Assembly (NCBI GenBank): GCA_963799975.1
Contig: CAWCZF010000006.1
Location: 2,666,001 to 2,730,000, forward strand
DNA length: 64,000 nucleotides
Direction: 5' to 3'
DNA from: Actinoallomurus sp963799975
Lineage (GTDB): Bacteria; Actinomycetota; Actinomycetes; Streptosporangiales; Streptosporangiaceae
Each line of letters starts with the position of its first letter. Position 1 is the first letter of the stretch. Positions 42,973 through 52,489 of this stretch are shown in pieces. The notes below the pieces were generated by a model, which saw only the letters and a program-made list of their open reading frames with translations, searched no databases and had not been told where the DNA came from. A program made the position numbers and the translations under genes.

Positions 42973-43920
42973 TCACGTCATTTGCCGTACGCGCTCGACC
43001 ACCGGCGCGAACGCCTCCATGAACGGTCCGTGGACCGTGTAGTAGGTGAAGCCGAAGCGTTCGCGGTTGCCGATGATCTGCTCGGCGAGCTGCTCGACCG
43101 TGCCGATGAGGACGAAGGGCGTCTCCAGCAGCTCCTCCTCGCTCATGATCGGCCCGTACCGCTCCAGGACCTTCCCGGCGGCGGCCCGGCGGTCATCGGT
43201 CACCAGCACGAGCTGGACGAGCGCGTGCCACTCGATGTGATCCGCGCGCTCGCCGGCGCACTCGCGCGCGTACCGCACCCGGTCCTCCGTCTCCTCCGCG
43301 GTGCCGATGCGGAAGGTGCCGGGCGGCTGCCCCTTGACGTGGTACGTGCCGGCGACGGCGACGATGTCGGCGTGCTCGGCGGCGATCCGCAGGATCCGGT
43401 CGCCCGTGCCGCCGACGATCAGCGGCGGGCCCGCGCCGCCGAAGCCGCGCCGCTGCACGGGTTCGGGCACGCGCAGGCCGAGCGCCTCGCGCGTCGCGGC
43501 CTGCTGCGGGTAGCCGCCGGCCGCCAAGAGCCGCCCCAGCTCTCCGATGGCCGCCTCCAGGCGGCCGGCCCGCTCGCCGAACGGCTCCCAGGGGATGCCG
43601 GCCTCGTCGAACTCCCACTTCATGTGCCCGGCACCGAGGCCGAGCTCGAGCCGCCCGCCGGTGAGGATGTCGGTGGTGATCACCTCGCGGGCCAGCAGCG
43701 CGGGATTCCAGAAGGCGGCGTTCAGCACGAGGGTGCCGACCCTGATGCGCTCGGTGGCCGCCGCCGCGGCGACCAGCGCCGGGAACGGCGCGACGCCGCC
43801 GAGGTGGTCGGTGGCGAACACGGTGTCGTAGCCGAGCCGCTCGCCGCGGCGGCAGATGTCGGTGAACTCGTCGCGCGAGCCGAGGTCGAGGAGGTTGAAG
43901 GAGAACCGGAAGTCAGCCAT
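42973..43920 (-). CDS. LLM-class F420-dependent oxidoreductase
   Basis: The 315-residue protein is a luciferase-like monooxygenase-fold enzyme of the F420 group: FSFNLLDLGSRDEFTDICRRGERLGYDTVFATDH, VGTLVLNAAFWNPALLAREVITTDILTGGRLELGLGAG, and a late PLIVGGTGDRILRIAAEHADIV. ATG 43920 (MADFRF) is the natural start; the open frame continues far upstream through the antisense of the CtaG gene but is not coding there. It probably uses F420 to oxidise or reduce a small molecule; the substrate is unknown. Confidence 0.92.
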   Translation of the reverse strand: MADFRFSFNLLDLGSRDEFTDICRRGERLGYDTVFATDHLGGVAPFPALVAAAAATERIRVGTLVLNAAFWNPALLAREVITTDILTGGRLELGLGAGHMKWEFDEAGIPWEPFGERAGRLEAAIGELGRLLAAGGYPQQAATREALGLRVPEPVQRRGFGGAGPPLIVGGTGDRILRIAAEHADIVAVAGTYHVKGQPPGTFRIGTAEETEDRVRYARECAGERADHIEWHALVQLVLVTDDRRAAAGKVLERYGPIMSEEELLETPFVLIGTVEQLAEQIIGNRERFGFTYYTVHGPFMEAFAPVVERVRQMT

Positions 43921-43982
43921 GAAGATCACGCTGCACGAGCCGGCCGCGCGGCGCCAGATGCGTACGCCGCGGGCGAAACGCG

Positions 43983-46007
43983 TCAGTCCTCCGAGCGCGA
44001 CCGCTTGTCGAGCGAGGCGAGATAGGCGTTGTAGTCCGAGAGCTCGTCGTCGGCCTGTGCCGCCTCGGCGCGGTCGGCGTTGCGTTCGATCCGGCCCGCC
44101 ACCCGCCGGTCCTCGGCGTACCACTGGAACACCATCGCGACCAGCACGATGAACGTCGGGATCTCGCCGAAGGCCCAGGCGATCGAGCCGCCGGTGTGCT
44201 GGTCGGACAGGATCGACGCGCCCCAGGTGCGGTGCAGCGCGGTGTACCACCCGAGCGCGATCGGCTTGCCGAGATCCATCAGCGCGATGCCGAAGAACGC
44301 GTGGAACGGCATGGTCACGAACAGCAGGATCATCTTGGCGACGTAGGGGACCTTCCGCGGCGTCGGGTCGACGCCGATCAGCACCCAGAAGAACAGGCAG
44401 CCCACCGCCAGGAAGTGGATCAGCATGGCGAGATGCCCGATGTGGGTGCGCATCAGGTAGCCGAACAGCGGCGTGAAGTAGACCAGGTACGTGCTGGCGA
44501 TGAACAGGACCGTCGCGGTGGCCGGGTGCCCGAGGAACCGCAGGGCACGGCTGTGCAGGATGATCGTCAGCCACTCGCGCGGACCGCGGTCGCCGCGGAT
44601 CGCCGCGGGCTTGATCGCCCGCAGCGCCATCGTCACCGGTGCGCCCAGGACCAGCAGGATCGGGCTCAGCATCGACAGCACCATGTGCTGGATCATGTGC
44701 GTGCTGAACAGCACCGGCGCGTACGTCGCGACGCCGGTCATCGTGACGGCCACGATGGTGACCAGGCCGAGGTACCAGGCGATGATCCGGCCGAGGGGCC
44801 AGGCGTCGCCGCGGCGGCGCAGGCGCGTCAGCCCGGCGGCGTACAGGCCGCCGAGGAGGACGACGAGGACCGCGAAGAACAGGTCGGGCCGCCACATCGT
44901 GAGGAGACGGCCGGCCGTGAGGGGCGGCGGCAGCGGGAAGCCGATCAGCAGGGCGACCGGGTCCTCCACCGTGGTCGCGGCGGGCGGCGCGGTGCGGGCC
45001 AGCGCGACGGCGACGCCGAGCGTGGCGGCCATCGCGACGACCTCGACCCCGGCCAGCCGGGCGAACGCCCACGGCGGGCGGGTCACGGCCGGCCGCGGGT
45101 AGCCCTTGGGGTTGTGCGCCATGAGAGCCGGCAGCGTGCGCTCGCGGTGGAGGTATCCGAAGACGCCCAGGACGGTGAAGAGGGCCAGCTTGACCAGGAT
45201 CAGCCGCCCGTAGTCACTCGTGTAGAGAAGCGCGGGGTCCGGCAGCCGGGAGATGACGTTGGCGGTGCCGCTGACGCCGACCGCGACGTAGCACCAGATC
45301 GCCATCCGGCTGAACCGCAGGGCCGCGACGCCGAGGTGGTCGCCGTCGTGCGTGGCGTGCCAGACGAGCAGCAGCAGGCCGCCCACCCAGGGGGCGAGCG
45401 CGGTGACGTGCATCGCGAGCCCGGTGATGGCCAGCTCGTGGTTGGTCGAGGCCGCCGAGTGCCCGGTGAGCGGCGGCGGCAGCAGCGCGACGAGCGCGAC
45501 GACGAGGAGCCCGGCGGCGTTGCCGGGCGTGTCGGCGGTCCGCGACAGCAGCGCGACCCACGCGGCCAGCAGGACGACGAACATCAGCGCGGTGCCCTGC
45601 GGGAGCTGGCCGACGTAGCTGGACAGCTCGCTGGTGCCGATCACCTTGCCGGCCGGCACGCCGAGGATGTCCGAGACCGTGAAGACCAGGGTCGCGGCGG
45701 CGCCGATGGCCCAGATGGAGGCGATCCAGGACGCGCTGCGCAGGTAGCGGACGGCCTGCGGGTCGAGCATGCCCTTGGTCGAGGGCAGCAGGACCGCGGC
45801 GCCGAGCAGCACGCCGACGGTGAGGGTGCCGCCCGCCTCCATCACGAAGCGCGAGACGGGCAGGCCCCAGCGGGTCAGCGTGCCGGCGTCGCCGAGGCCG
45901 GGGATCACCTGTTCGCGCAGCGCGCCTCCGGCGAGCCCCGCGACGAGCAGGGCGGCGACGCCCGCGAGTGCGGCCGCGGCCGCGATGTACGCGCCCTGCC
46001 TACGCAC
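43983..46007 (-). CDS. CopD-CtaG fusion membrane protein (copper handling/cytochrome oxidase assembly)
   Basis: The 674-residue protein has about fourteen or more transmembrane segments. The N-terminal half matches the CopD copper-resistance domain (PPLTGHSAASTNHELAITGLAMHVTALAPWVGGLLLL). The C-terminal half is a caa3-type CtaG domain (STHMIQHMVLSMLSPILLVLGAP, HFLAVGCLFFWVLIGVDP, FHAFFGIALM), with conserved His residues likely to bind copper. It should pass copper toward cytochrome oxidase or control copper entry. This fusion is usual in actinomycetes. The GTG start at 46007 has no strong Shine-Dalgarno site. Confidence 0.92.
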   Translation of the reverse strand: MRRQGAYIAAAAALAGVAALLVAGLAGGALREQVIPGLGDAGTLTRWGLPVSRFVMEAGGTLTVGVLLGAAVLLPSTKGMLDPQAVRYLRSASWIASIWAIGAAATLVFTVSDILGVPAGKVIGTSELSSYVGQLPQGTALMFVVLLAAWVALLSRTADTPGNAAGLLVVALVALLPPPLTGHSAASTNHELAITGLAMHVTALAPWVGGLLLLVWHATHDGDHLGVAALRFSRMAIWCYVAVGVSGTANVISRLPDPALLYTSDYGRLILVKLALFTVLGVFGYLHRERTLPALMAHNPKGYPRPAVTRPPWAFARLAGVEVVAMAATLGVAVALARTAPPAATTVEDPVALLIGFPLPPPLTAGRLLTMWRPDLFFAVLVVLLGGLYAAGLTRLRRRGDAWPLGRIIAWYLGLVTIVAVTMTGVATYAPVLFSTHMIQHMVLSMLSPILLVLGAPVTMALRAIKPAAIRGDRGPREWLTIILHSRALRFLGHPATATVLFIASTYLVYFTPLFGYLMRTHIGHLAMLIHFLAVGCLFFWVLIGVDPTPRKVPYVAKMILLFVTMPFHAFFGIALMDLGKPIALGWYTALHRTWGASILSDQHTGGSIAWAFGEIPTFIVLVAMVFQWYAEDRRVAGRIERNADRAEAAQADDELSDYNAYLASLDKRSRSED

Positions 46008-46210
46008 GGGATCCGGATGATCGGCGCATGGGAGAGGCGGTACGCCAGGGACGGCTCTTCGGCCGGAGGAGTTTCGTCATGGAGGCGAAGATCGATCTCT
46101 CAGGAATGGGCGGGCACCACTGACGTTCCCACCTTATTCACCCCCCGGCAACACCCCGCGGCAGGGAGCCGATTCGGGCCGGTCGCCCGTCCCGCGGCCC
46201 CCTGCGCGCG

Positions 46211-47509
46211 TCACAGGCCGGCGCAGGTCAGCGCGTGCCGGTACGCCTCGGCGCGGTGCTCGTCGTCGCCGGTCTCCGAGAGCAGCTCGGCCAGGTTGAA
46301 CCAGCCCTCGGCCACCTCGCGCGAGGGGTCCATCTGCCGCAGGCACGCCATGGCACGCTCCAGCACCTCGACGGCGTCCTGCTCACGCCCGAGGCGGATG
46401 CGGGCCTCGCCCAGCACGATCAGCGCGCCGGCGGTCGCCGGGCGCGGCTCGGCGCCCAGCAGCTCCAGGGCCTCCGACGCACGGTCGGCGGCCTTGCGCG
46501 GCTGGCCCATCGCGAGCTCGGCCCGCGCCAGCTCGGTCAGGCAGCGGGCGATGTCGATGCCGCCGGCCGCCGTCGCGGCCATCTCGCGGGTCGCGCGCTG
46601 GAGCTCGTCGCGTGCGCGCTCGGCGTCGCCGGGGCGTGCCAGCAGCATCAGCGTGCCGTACTCGCCCCGCAGGCGGCTGAGGTTGCGCCGGTCGGCGGCC
46701 TCGCCCAGCAGGGCCAGGGCCCGCTCGCCGTACGTCACGGCCTTCTCGAAGTCGGCCTGGTAGCGGGCCACGATGGCGGCCTCCCAGTACGCCGCCATCC
46801 GGGCGACCGAACTGCCCACCGCGTCCGCGTGCTCGATCAGGCGGTCGGCGAGCTGGCCGCCGCTGACCAGGTCGCCGCGCTCGAGGTAGGCGCCGACGAG
46901 CGTGGCGCCCAGCTTGACCGTCTCGTCGCTCCACGGGCCCGGCTTGCCGGTCACCCGGGCGAAGGCGCCCTCGGCCACCGCCACGCTGCGCGCGGCGTCG
47001 CCCTTCTCCCGGTGGCAGCGGGACATGGCGATGTTGAGCCGGATCCACTCGTCGGTGTCGTAGTCGGGCGACAGCACGGCCGTCAGCGCGGCGAACTCCC
47101 CCAGCGCCTCCTCGAGGTCGCCGGTCGCCTCCAGGGCGAGCGCGTACCCCCACTTGGCCCGCCGGGAGAAGTCCGGCAGGGAGCTCAGGTCGGGGTCGGC
47201 GAGGAGTTCGGTGAGCCGGTCGCGCGCCTCGGCGGCCTCGCCGTTCTGCAGGGCGATCTCGGAGTACTCCAGCGTCACCCGCATCCGGTCCTGGGCGGCC
47301 TCGTCGATGCCGCTCGCCAGGAATGAGGCGGAACAGCCGAGTTTACGCGCCAGTAGCCGGACGACGTCCGGCGTGGGGACGCGCTTGCCGCTCTCGATCA
47401 GGGAAACGTAGCTGTCGGACAGCTCTGGGAGGGCCAGTTGCGCTTGCGACAGGCCTTTGCGAATCCGTGTCGAACGGATTCGATGCCCGAGTGATCCTTG
47501 ACTGTCCAC
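46211..47509 (-). CDS. XRE-family regulator with tetratricopeptide repeats
   Basis: The 432-residue protein has an N-terminal helix-turn-helix of XRE type (LGHRIRSTRIRKGLSQAQLALPELSDSYVSLIESGKRVPTPDVVRLLARKLG, residues about 8-60) followed by some eight helical TPR units to the end (LELLGAEPRPATAGALIVLGEARIRLG and similar). This HTH plus TPR layout is shared with regulators that sense short peptides. The GTG start at 47509 is 44 bp from a divergent 44-codon gene for a secreted peptide (47554-47688), which makes peptide control plausible but unproven. Confidence 0.9.
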   Translation of the reverse strand: MDSQGSLGHRIRSTRIRKGLSQAQLALPELSDSYVSLIESGKRVPTPDVVRLLARKLGCSASFLASGIDEAAQDRMRVTLEYSEIALQNGEAAEARDRLTELLADPDLSSLPDFSRRAKWGYALALEATGDLEEALGEFAALTAVLSPDYDTDEWIRLNIAMSRCHREKGDAARSVAVAEGAFARVTGKPGPWSDETVKLGATLVGAYLERGDLVSGGQLADRLIEHADAVGSSVARMAAYWEAAIVARYQADFEKAVTYGERALALLGEAADRRNLSRLRGEYGTLMLLARPGDAERARDELQRATREMAATAAGGIDIARCLTELARAELAMGQPRKAADRASEALELLGAEPRPATAGALIVLGEARIRLGREQDAVEVLERAMACLRQMDPSREVAEGWFNLAELLSETGDDEHRAEAYRHALTCAGL

Positions 47510-47553
47510 ATTGACCCGCTTTTACTCGTACGTTATAGACGGAGAACCTGCAC

Positions 47554-47688
47554 ATGTACGGACCCAAGAGTGCGGCGGTCATGATTGTGGTGGTGACCAC
47601 CATTTTTCTCGGCCCGCCGACCGCCCCCGCGGTCACCGCCACCAGCGGCGACCACTCCCGTTCACCGGAGGTGTTCCACTGCTGCTGA
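47554..47688 (+). CDS. Tiny secreted peptide divergent from the XRE-TPR regulator
   Basis: ATG 47554 with GGAG 9 nt upstream opens a 44-codon frame. The product has a short basic start (MYGPK), a hydrophobic core (AAVMIVVVTTIFLG), an AxA-like cleavage region (APAVTA) and a 15-residue tail TSGDHSRSPEVFHCC ending in two cysteines. It looks like a signal peptide with a short exported product. The intergenic distance of 44 bp to the regulator suggests shared control. A function as autoinducer is my inference; no homologue is known to me. The 224 bp after its stop hold only a small hairpin (gcttct/agaagc) and are less GC-rich than the surroundings. Confidence 0.62.
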   Translation: MYGPKSAAVMIVVVTTIFLGPPTAPAVTATSGDHSRSPEVFHCC

Positions 47689-47912
47689 CGCCCCTTCCCT
47701 CCAATAAGGATAGTTTTCTCCGGCTTCTTCCAGAAGCATCTACGGAAAGATGCCAGAGAAACACGCCCGGCGTGGGCGGTTCGGCCAGACACGCTGGGGC
47801 GACCATATCGGGAGACCTCGCCAAAGGACGCCGGTCGATTCGTGAGATCGTCCCGGTTTCTTTCTCCGCGGACGCCTGCTCTACTGCCCTCAGACCGGGT
47901 AAGGACGCAAGG

Positions 47913-50243
47913 GTGGATGCAGTGACAGAACAACCAAAACAGCCGAGACAGCGCGGTTCCCGTACGAAGGAGGGCGCGCCGCCCACCGGACGCGCGTACA
48001 CGGGCGGTGTCGGCGACAGCGCCGCACGCCCCGACGGCGTGCTCAAGGTCAAGGGCGCGTTCGCCTACTCCTCGGACCTGTGGATGGACGGCATGCTGTG
48101 GGGCGCCACGCTCCGCAGCCCGCATCCCAGCGCCGGCATCCGCGGCATCGACGTCACCGAGGCGGTCAAACTGCCCGGCGTGTTCGCCGTGCTGACCCAC
48201 GAGGACGTCCCGGGCGTCAAGCACTACGGGCTCGAGCGCAAGGACCAGCCCGTGCTCGCCATCGACCGGGTCCGCTACCAGGGCGAGGCGGTGGCGATCG
48301 TGGCCGCCGACCATCCCGAGACCGCCCGCCGCGCCTGCGCCCTGATCGAGGTGGACTACGACGTACGCGAGCCGGTGACCGACGCGCGCCGCGCCGCGTT
48401 CGACTCCGGCTGCCCGAAGGTCCACGAGAGCGGCAACGTCGTACGGCATCAGCCGATCCGCACCGGCGAGGTCTTCACCGCGGACGTGGTCGTACGCGGC
48501 GAGTACGAGGTCGGCATGCAGGACCAGGCGTTCCTCGGCCCGGAGTCGGGGCTCGCGGTGCCGGCCGAGGACGGCGGCGTGGACCTGTTCATCGCCACGC
48601 AGTGGCTGCACGTCGACCAGGAGCAGATCGCCCCGGTGCTCGGCCTGCCGCCGGAGAAGGTCCGGCTGACCCTGTCCGGCGTGGGCGGCGCGTTCGGCGC
48701 CCGCGAGGACCTGTCCATGCAGGTGCATGCCTGCCTGCTCGCGATGTACACGGCGCGGCCCGTCAAGATCGTCTATGGCCGCGAGGAGTCGTTCTCCGGC
48801 CACGTGCACCGGCATCCCGCCACGCTCCGCTACGAGCACGGCGCGGACCGGGACGGGCATCTCGTGTACGTCAAGGCCGAGATCGTCCTGGACGGCGGCG
48901 CGTACTGCTCCTCCACGCCCGCCGTGGTCGGCAACGCCGCCTCGCTCGGCGCCGGCCCGTACGAGGTCGGCAATGTCGCGATCGACGCGTACGGCGTCTA
49001 CACCAACAACCCGCCGTGCGGCGCGATGCGCGGCTTCGGCGCGGTGCAGGCGTGCTTCGCCTACGAGTCGCAGATGGACCGGCTCGCCGAGGCGTGCGGG
49101 CTGGACCCGATCGAGGTACGCGTGCGCAACGCGCTGTCGGAGGGCTCGCGGCTGCCGACGGGGCAGATCGTGGACATGCCCGCGCCGCTCACCGACATGC
49201 TGCGCCGCGCCGAGGCGTTCCCGCCGCCGGCCCCGGCCGACACCCGCGACGTGCGGAACCTGCCCGGCGGGGTGTCCAACACCACGCACGGCGAGGGCGT
49301 GGTCCGCGGCGTCGGGTACGGCATCGGGATCAAGAACATCTGCTTCTCCGAGGGGTTCGATGACCTGTCGACCGCGCGGGTGCGCCTCCAGGTGTCCGGC
49401 GGGGTGGCGACCGCGCTGGTGCACACCGCGGCCGCCGAGGTCGGGCAGGGCCTGGTCACGCTCCAGGCACAGATCGCGCGTACGGAGCTGGGCGTGGCAC
49501 AGGTGACGGTCGCGCCGGCCGACACCACGGTCGGATCGGCGGGCTCCTCCAGCGCCTCACGCCAGTCGTACATGACCGGCGGCGCGGTACGCGCGGCCTG
49601 CGAGGCCGTGCGCGAGCGGGTCCTGCGCCTCGCCGGGATGCCCGGCGGCACCCTCGCGGGCGGCCACGTGGTGTCCGGCGACGCGTCGGTGCCGCTGGCC
49701 GACGTGCTCGGCGACCGGGTGATCGAGGAGACGCGTGAGTTCCACCACCGGCCCACCTCGCCGCTGGACCCGGTGACCGGCCAGGGCGACTCGCACACGC
49801 AGTTCGCCTTCTGCGTGCACCGCGCCGTGGTCGACGTGGACGTCGAACTCGGCCTCGTGAAGGTGGTCGAGCTGGCCGCGGTGCAGGACGTCGGGAAGAT
49901 CCTCAACCCGCTCTCGCTGGAGGGCCAGATCCACGGCGGGACCGCGCAGGGGCTCGGCCTGGCCCTGATGGAGGAGATCCAGGTACGCGACGGGCGTATC
50001 CGCAACCCCTCGTTCACCGACTACCTCATCCCCACCATCCTCGACATGCCGCCGATGAGCCTGGAGATCCTGGAGAACCCCGACCCGCACGCGCCGTACG
50101 GGCTGCGCGGCGCGGGTGAGCCGCCCACGCTGTCCTCGACGCCGGCGATCGTGGCCGCCATCCGAGACGCCTGCGGCGCGCCGCTCCTCCGGGTGCCGGT
50201 ACGCCCGCAGGACATCCTCGCCGGGGCCGGGGTCCCGGCCTGA
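47913..50243 (+). CDS. Xanthine dehydrogenase-type molybdopterin large subunit
   Basis: The roughly 776-residue protein matches molybdopterin-binding subunits (XdhD/PucD type). It has an N-terminal a/b hammerhead (VKGAFAYSSDLWMDGMLWGATLRSPHP), then LSGVGGAFGAREDLSMQVHACLLA, MRGFGAVQACFAYESQMD, AEVGQGLVTLQAQIA and the C-terminal GLRGAGEPPTLSSTPAIVAAI with the catalytic-Glu motif (GAGEP). It should hydroxylate a purine or other heterocycle. GTG 47913 has AAGGA 8 nt upstream; GTG 47922 is an alternative. No FAD or iron-sulfur subunit genes adjoin it, which is unusual. Confidence 0.92.
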   Translation: MDAVTEQPKQPRQRGSRTKEGAPPTGRAYTGGVGDSAARPDGVLKVKGAFAYSSDLWMDGMLWGATLRSPHPSAGIRGIDVTEAVKLPGVFAVLTHEDVPGVKHYGLERKDQPVLAIDRVRYQGEAVAIVAADHPETARRACALIEVDYDVREPVTDARRAAFDSGCPKVHESGNVVRHQPIRTGEVFTADVVVRGEYEVGMQDQAFLGPESGLAVPAEDGGVDLFIATQWLHVDQEQIAPVLGLPPEKVRLTLSGVGGAFGAREDLSMQVHACLLAMYTARPVKIVYGREESFSGHVHRHPATLRYEHGADRDGHLVYVKAEIVLDGGAYCSSTPAVVGNAASLGAGPYEVGNVAIDAYGVYTNNPPCGAMRGFGAVQACFAYESQMDRLAEACGLDPIEVRVRNALSEGSRLPTGQIVDMPAPLTDMLRRAEAFPPPAPADTRDVRNLPGGVSNTTHGEGVVRGVGYGIGIKNICFSEGFDDLSTARVRLQVSGGVATALVHTAAAEVGQGLVTLQAQIARTELGVAQVTVAPADTTVGSAGSSSASRQSYMTGGAVRAACEAVRERVLRLAGMPGGTLAGGHVVSGDASVPLADVLGDRVIEETREFHHRPTSPLDPVTGQGDSHTQFAFCVHRAVVDVDVELGLVKVVELAAVQDVGKILNPLSLEGQIHGGTAQGLGLALMEEIQVRDGRIRNPSFTDYLIPTILDMPPMSLEILENPDPHAPYGLRGAGEPPTLSSTPAIVAAIRDACGAPLLRVPVRPQDILAGAGVPA

Positions 50244-50345
50244 GACCGCGCACGGCGCGGGCGCGCGCGTGCGCCCGCGTCGCGATGACGACGGGCGCTC
50301 GCCTACTCTGACCGGCATCACGAGATGATCGATCGGAGGCCCGCA

Positions 50346-50966
50346 GTGCTCGTACACCCCTGGGATTCTGCGAAGGACGAGGAGTGGCGCGCCTGGCTCG
50401 CCGAACGCGACTTCGGCCAGCTCATCGCCGGCGGGCGCGGGCGCGACGTGCCGGTCGTCGTGCCCACGCACTTCGTCTTCGACGGGGAACGTACGGTCTG
50501 GTTGCACCTGGCGCGCCCCAACCCGGTCTGGGAGCCGCTCGCCGAGCATCCGCGCGCGCTGCTGACCGTGGTCGACGACTACACCTACATCCCGTCGGAA
50601 TGGAACGCCGACCCGGGGGACCCGCACGGGCGCGGCGTGCCGACCTCCTACTACGCGACCGTGCAGCTCGCCTGCGACGTACGGATCGTGGACGACCCGC
50701 GGGAGAAGGCGGCCGTCCTCGACCGGCAGCTCGGCCACTTCGAGGCCGGGTACGGGCGGCTGCCGGTCTCCGCGGAGGAGGACCCGGACCGCAGGCTGCT
50801 GCCCGGCATCCGCGGCATCGAGCTCACCGTCACCGACGTGCGCGCCAAGTTCAAGTACGGCGGCAACAAGGAGACCGCGCACCTACGCGAGATCGCGGAC
50901 CGGCTGGAGGAGCGCGGGACCCATGCCGACATCGCGGCGCGCGAGCACGCGCTGCGACGCCGATGA
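50346..50966 (+). CDS. PaiB-like FMN-binding protein
   Basis: The 206-residue protein has PaiB features: LVHPWDSAKDEEWRAWLAERDFGQLIAGGRG, PVVVPTHFVFDGE, HLARPNPVWEPLAEHPRALLTVVDDYTYIPSEW and a C-terminal FKYGGNKETAHLREI. PaiB relatives bind flavin and are annotated as negative regulators of sporulation and protease genes, although an enzyme function is more likely. GTG 50346 is chosen because CGGAGG lies 6 nt upstream; an ATG at 50325 lacks such a site. Confidence 0.87.
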   Translation: MLVHPWDSAKDEEWRAWLAERDFGQLIAGGRGRDVPVVVPTHFVFDGERTVWLHLARPNPVWEPLAEHPRALLTVVDDYTYIPSEWNADPGDPHGRGVPTSYYATVQLACDVRIVDDPREKAAVLDRQLGHFEAGYGRLPVSAEEDPDRRLLPGIRGIELTVTDVRAKFKYGGNKETAHLREIADRLEERGTHADIAAREHALRRR

Positions 50967-51008
50967 CGCGCCGGTCCACGGCGATCCGGCCAGGGTAGGG
51001 GCCCTGTC

Positions 51009-52478
51009 GTGACGGACGTCGAACCCTTCGGCCGGGTGATCCTGCTGATCGCGGTGATCGGCACGCTCGCCGTGCTGTCCAACCGGTTCAGTGAGCGCCT
51101 GCGCGTCCCCGCGCCGGCGATCTTCCTGCTCTGCGCGGCGGCCGCCTCGGACCTGTGGCCGCGGCTGGGCACGCTGACCGTGCCAACCGTGGAGAAGGTC
51201 GTCACCGTGGCGCTCGCGGTGATCCTCTTCGACGGCGGCATGCACATCGGCCGCCGGCGGTTCCGCGAGGCGGCCGGCGCGACGATCTGGCTGGGCGTGG
51301 CGGCCACGCTCGTCACCGCCGCCGCGCTGGCGCTCCTGGCCCACTACGGGTTCGGCATCGGCTGGCAGCTGGCGATGCTGCTCGGCACGGCGCTGGCGCC
51401 CACCGACCCGGCGGTGGTGTTCTCGGTGCTCGGCCGCCGCGAGATCGCCGGGCGCACCGGCACCCTCCTGGAGGGCGAGTCGGGCGCGAACGACCCCGTG
51501 GGCATCGCGCTGATGGTGGCGCTGTTGTCGGCGAGCGGCGCGGGCCTGGGCGCGGCCGGGGAGATCACGCTGGAGTTCCTGCGGCAGATGGCGATCGGCG
51601 CGGCCGTCGGCGTCGCGGGCGGCATGGCGCTGCTGGTCTTCATGCGCCGCGTGCCGCTGCCCGGCGCGGGGCTGTACGCCCTGCGCGTCCTGTTCGGCGC
51701 GCTGCTGATCTACGGGCTGGCCAGCGCGGCGCACGGCTCCGGCTTCCTGGCCGTCTTCGCGGCCGGCATCCTGCTCGGCGACGAGCGCGCGCCGTACAAG
51801 CGGGAGATCGAGCGGTTCCACTCCTCGCTGGCGAGCCTCGGCGAGATCGTCGCGTTCACCATGCTCGGGCTGACCGTACGGCTCCAGAGTCTCGGGGACG
51901 GCGGGGCGTGGTGGATCGGGCTGCTGCTGGCGGTCGCGCTGGCGTTCGTCATCCGCCCGGTGTTCGGCGGGCTCGTGCTGCTGCCGGTGCGGCTGCGGCG
52001 CGATGAGCGGATCTTCGTGCTCTGGACCGGGCTGCGGGGCGCGGTGCCGATCCTGCTCGGGACCTTCATCCTGACCGCCGGCCTGCCGGAGGCGCGCCGC
52101 GCGTACGACATCATCTTCGTGGTCGTGGCCTTCTCGGTGGTGGTGCAGGGCGGGCTGGTGCCCACGCTCGCGCACCGGCTGGGCATCCCGCTGCGCACGG
52201 TCGAGCCCGAGCCCTGGAGCCTCGGGGTCCGCTTCCAGGAGGAGCCGGAGGGGCTGCACCGCTACCAGGTGGCGGCGGGCTCGGCGGCCGACGGCGCGAC
52301 CGTGGACGACCTTCCGTGCGGCGAGGACGCCTGGGTCAGTTTCGTCATCCGCGACGGGCGTCTCGTCACGGTGCGCGCCGGCACCGAGATCCGCGCGGGC
52401 GATGAGGTTCTGGTCCTCGCGGACGACCCCGCCCAGCTCGAAGCCGTGTTCACCCAGAAAACCGACGAATCACCCTGA
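51009..52478 (+). CDS. Potassium/proton antiporter (CPA1 family, NhaP2/CvrA-like)
   Basis: The 489-residue protein has about 12 membrane segments with FDGGMHIGRRRF, LGTALAPTDPAVVFSVLG and GESGANDPVGIAL, the NhaP2/CvrA pattern including the paired acidic ND site. A cytoplasmic C-terminal RCK_C-like domain follows (about 390-489; VDDLPCGEDAWVSFVIRDGRLV). GTG 51009 is the start. It probably exports K+ against H+ and is gated by a ligand bound to the C-terminal domain. Confidence 0.9.
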   Translation: MTDVEPFGRVILLIAVIGTLAVLSNRFSERLRVPAPAIFLLCAAAASDLWPRLGTLTVPTVEKVVTVALAVILFDGGMHIGRRRFREAAGATIWLGVAATLVTAAALALLAHYGFGIGWQLAMLLGTALAPTDPAVVFSVLGRREIAGRTGTLLEGESGANDPVGIALMVALLSASGAGLGAAGEITLEFLRQMAIGAAVGVAGGMALLVFMRRVPLPGAGLYALRVLFGALLIYGLASAAHGSGFLAVFAAGILLGDERAPYKREIERFHSSLASLGEIVAFTMLGLTVRLQSLGDGGAWWIGLLLAVALAFVIRPVFGGLVLLPVRLRRDERIFVLWTGLRGAVPILLGTFILTAGLPEARRAYDIIFVVVAFSVVVQGGLVPTLAHRLGIPLRTVEPEPWSLGVRFQEEPEGLHRYQVAAGSAADGATVDDLPCGEDAWVSFVIRDGRLVTVRAGTEIRAGDEVLVLADDPAQLEAVFTQKTDESP

Positions 52479-52489
52479 ACGCCGACAAG

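Noticed and set aside
42973..45072. A 699-codon minus-strand frame that would join the LLM gene to an upstream extension
   Set aside because: The first 380 codons are the out-of-frame shadow of the CopD-CtaG gene. The LLM protein has a natural ATG at 43920.
44196..46763. An 855-codon plus-strand frame over the CtaG and XRE-TPR genes
   Set aside because: It is antisense to two well-supported genes and has low-complexity Arg/Gln/Asp-rich sequence with no domain.
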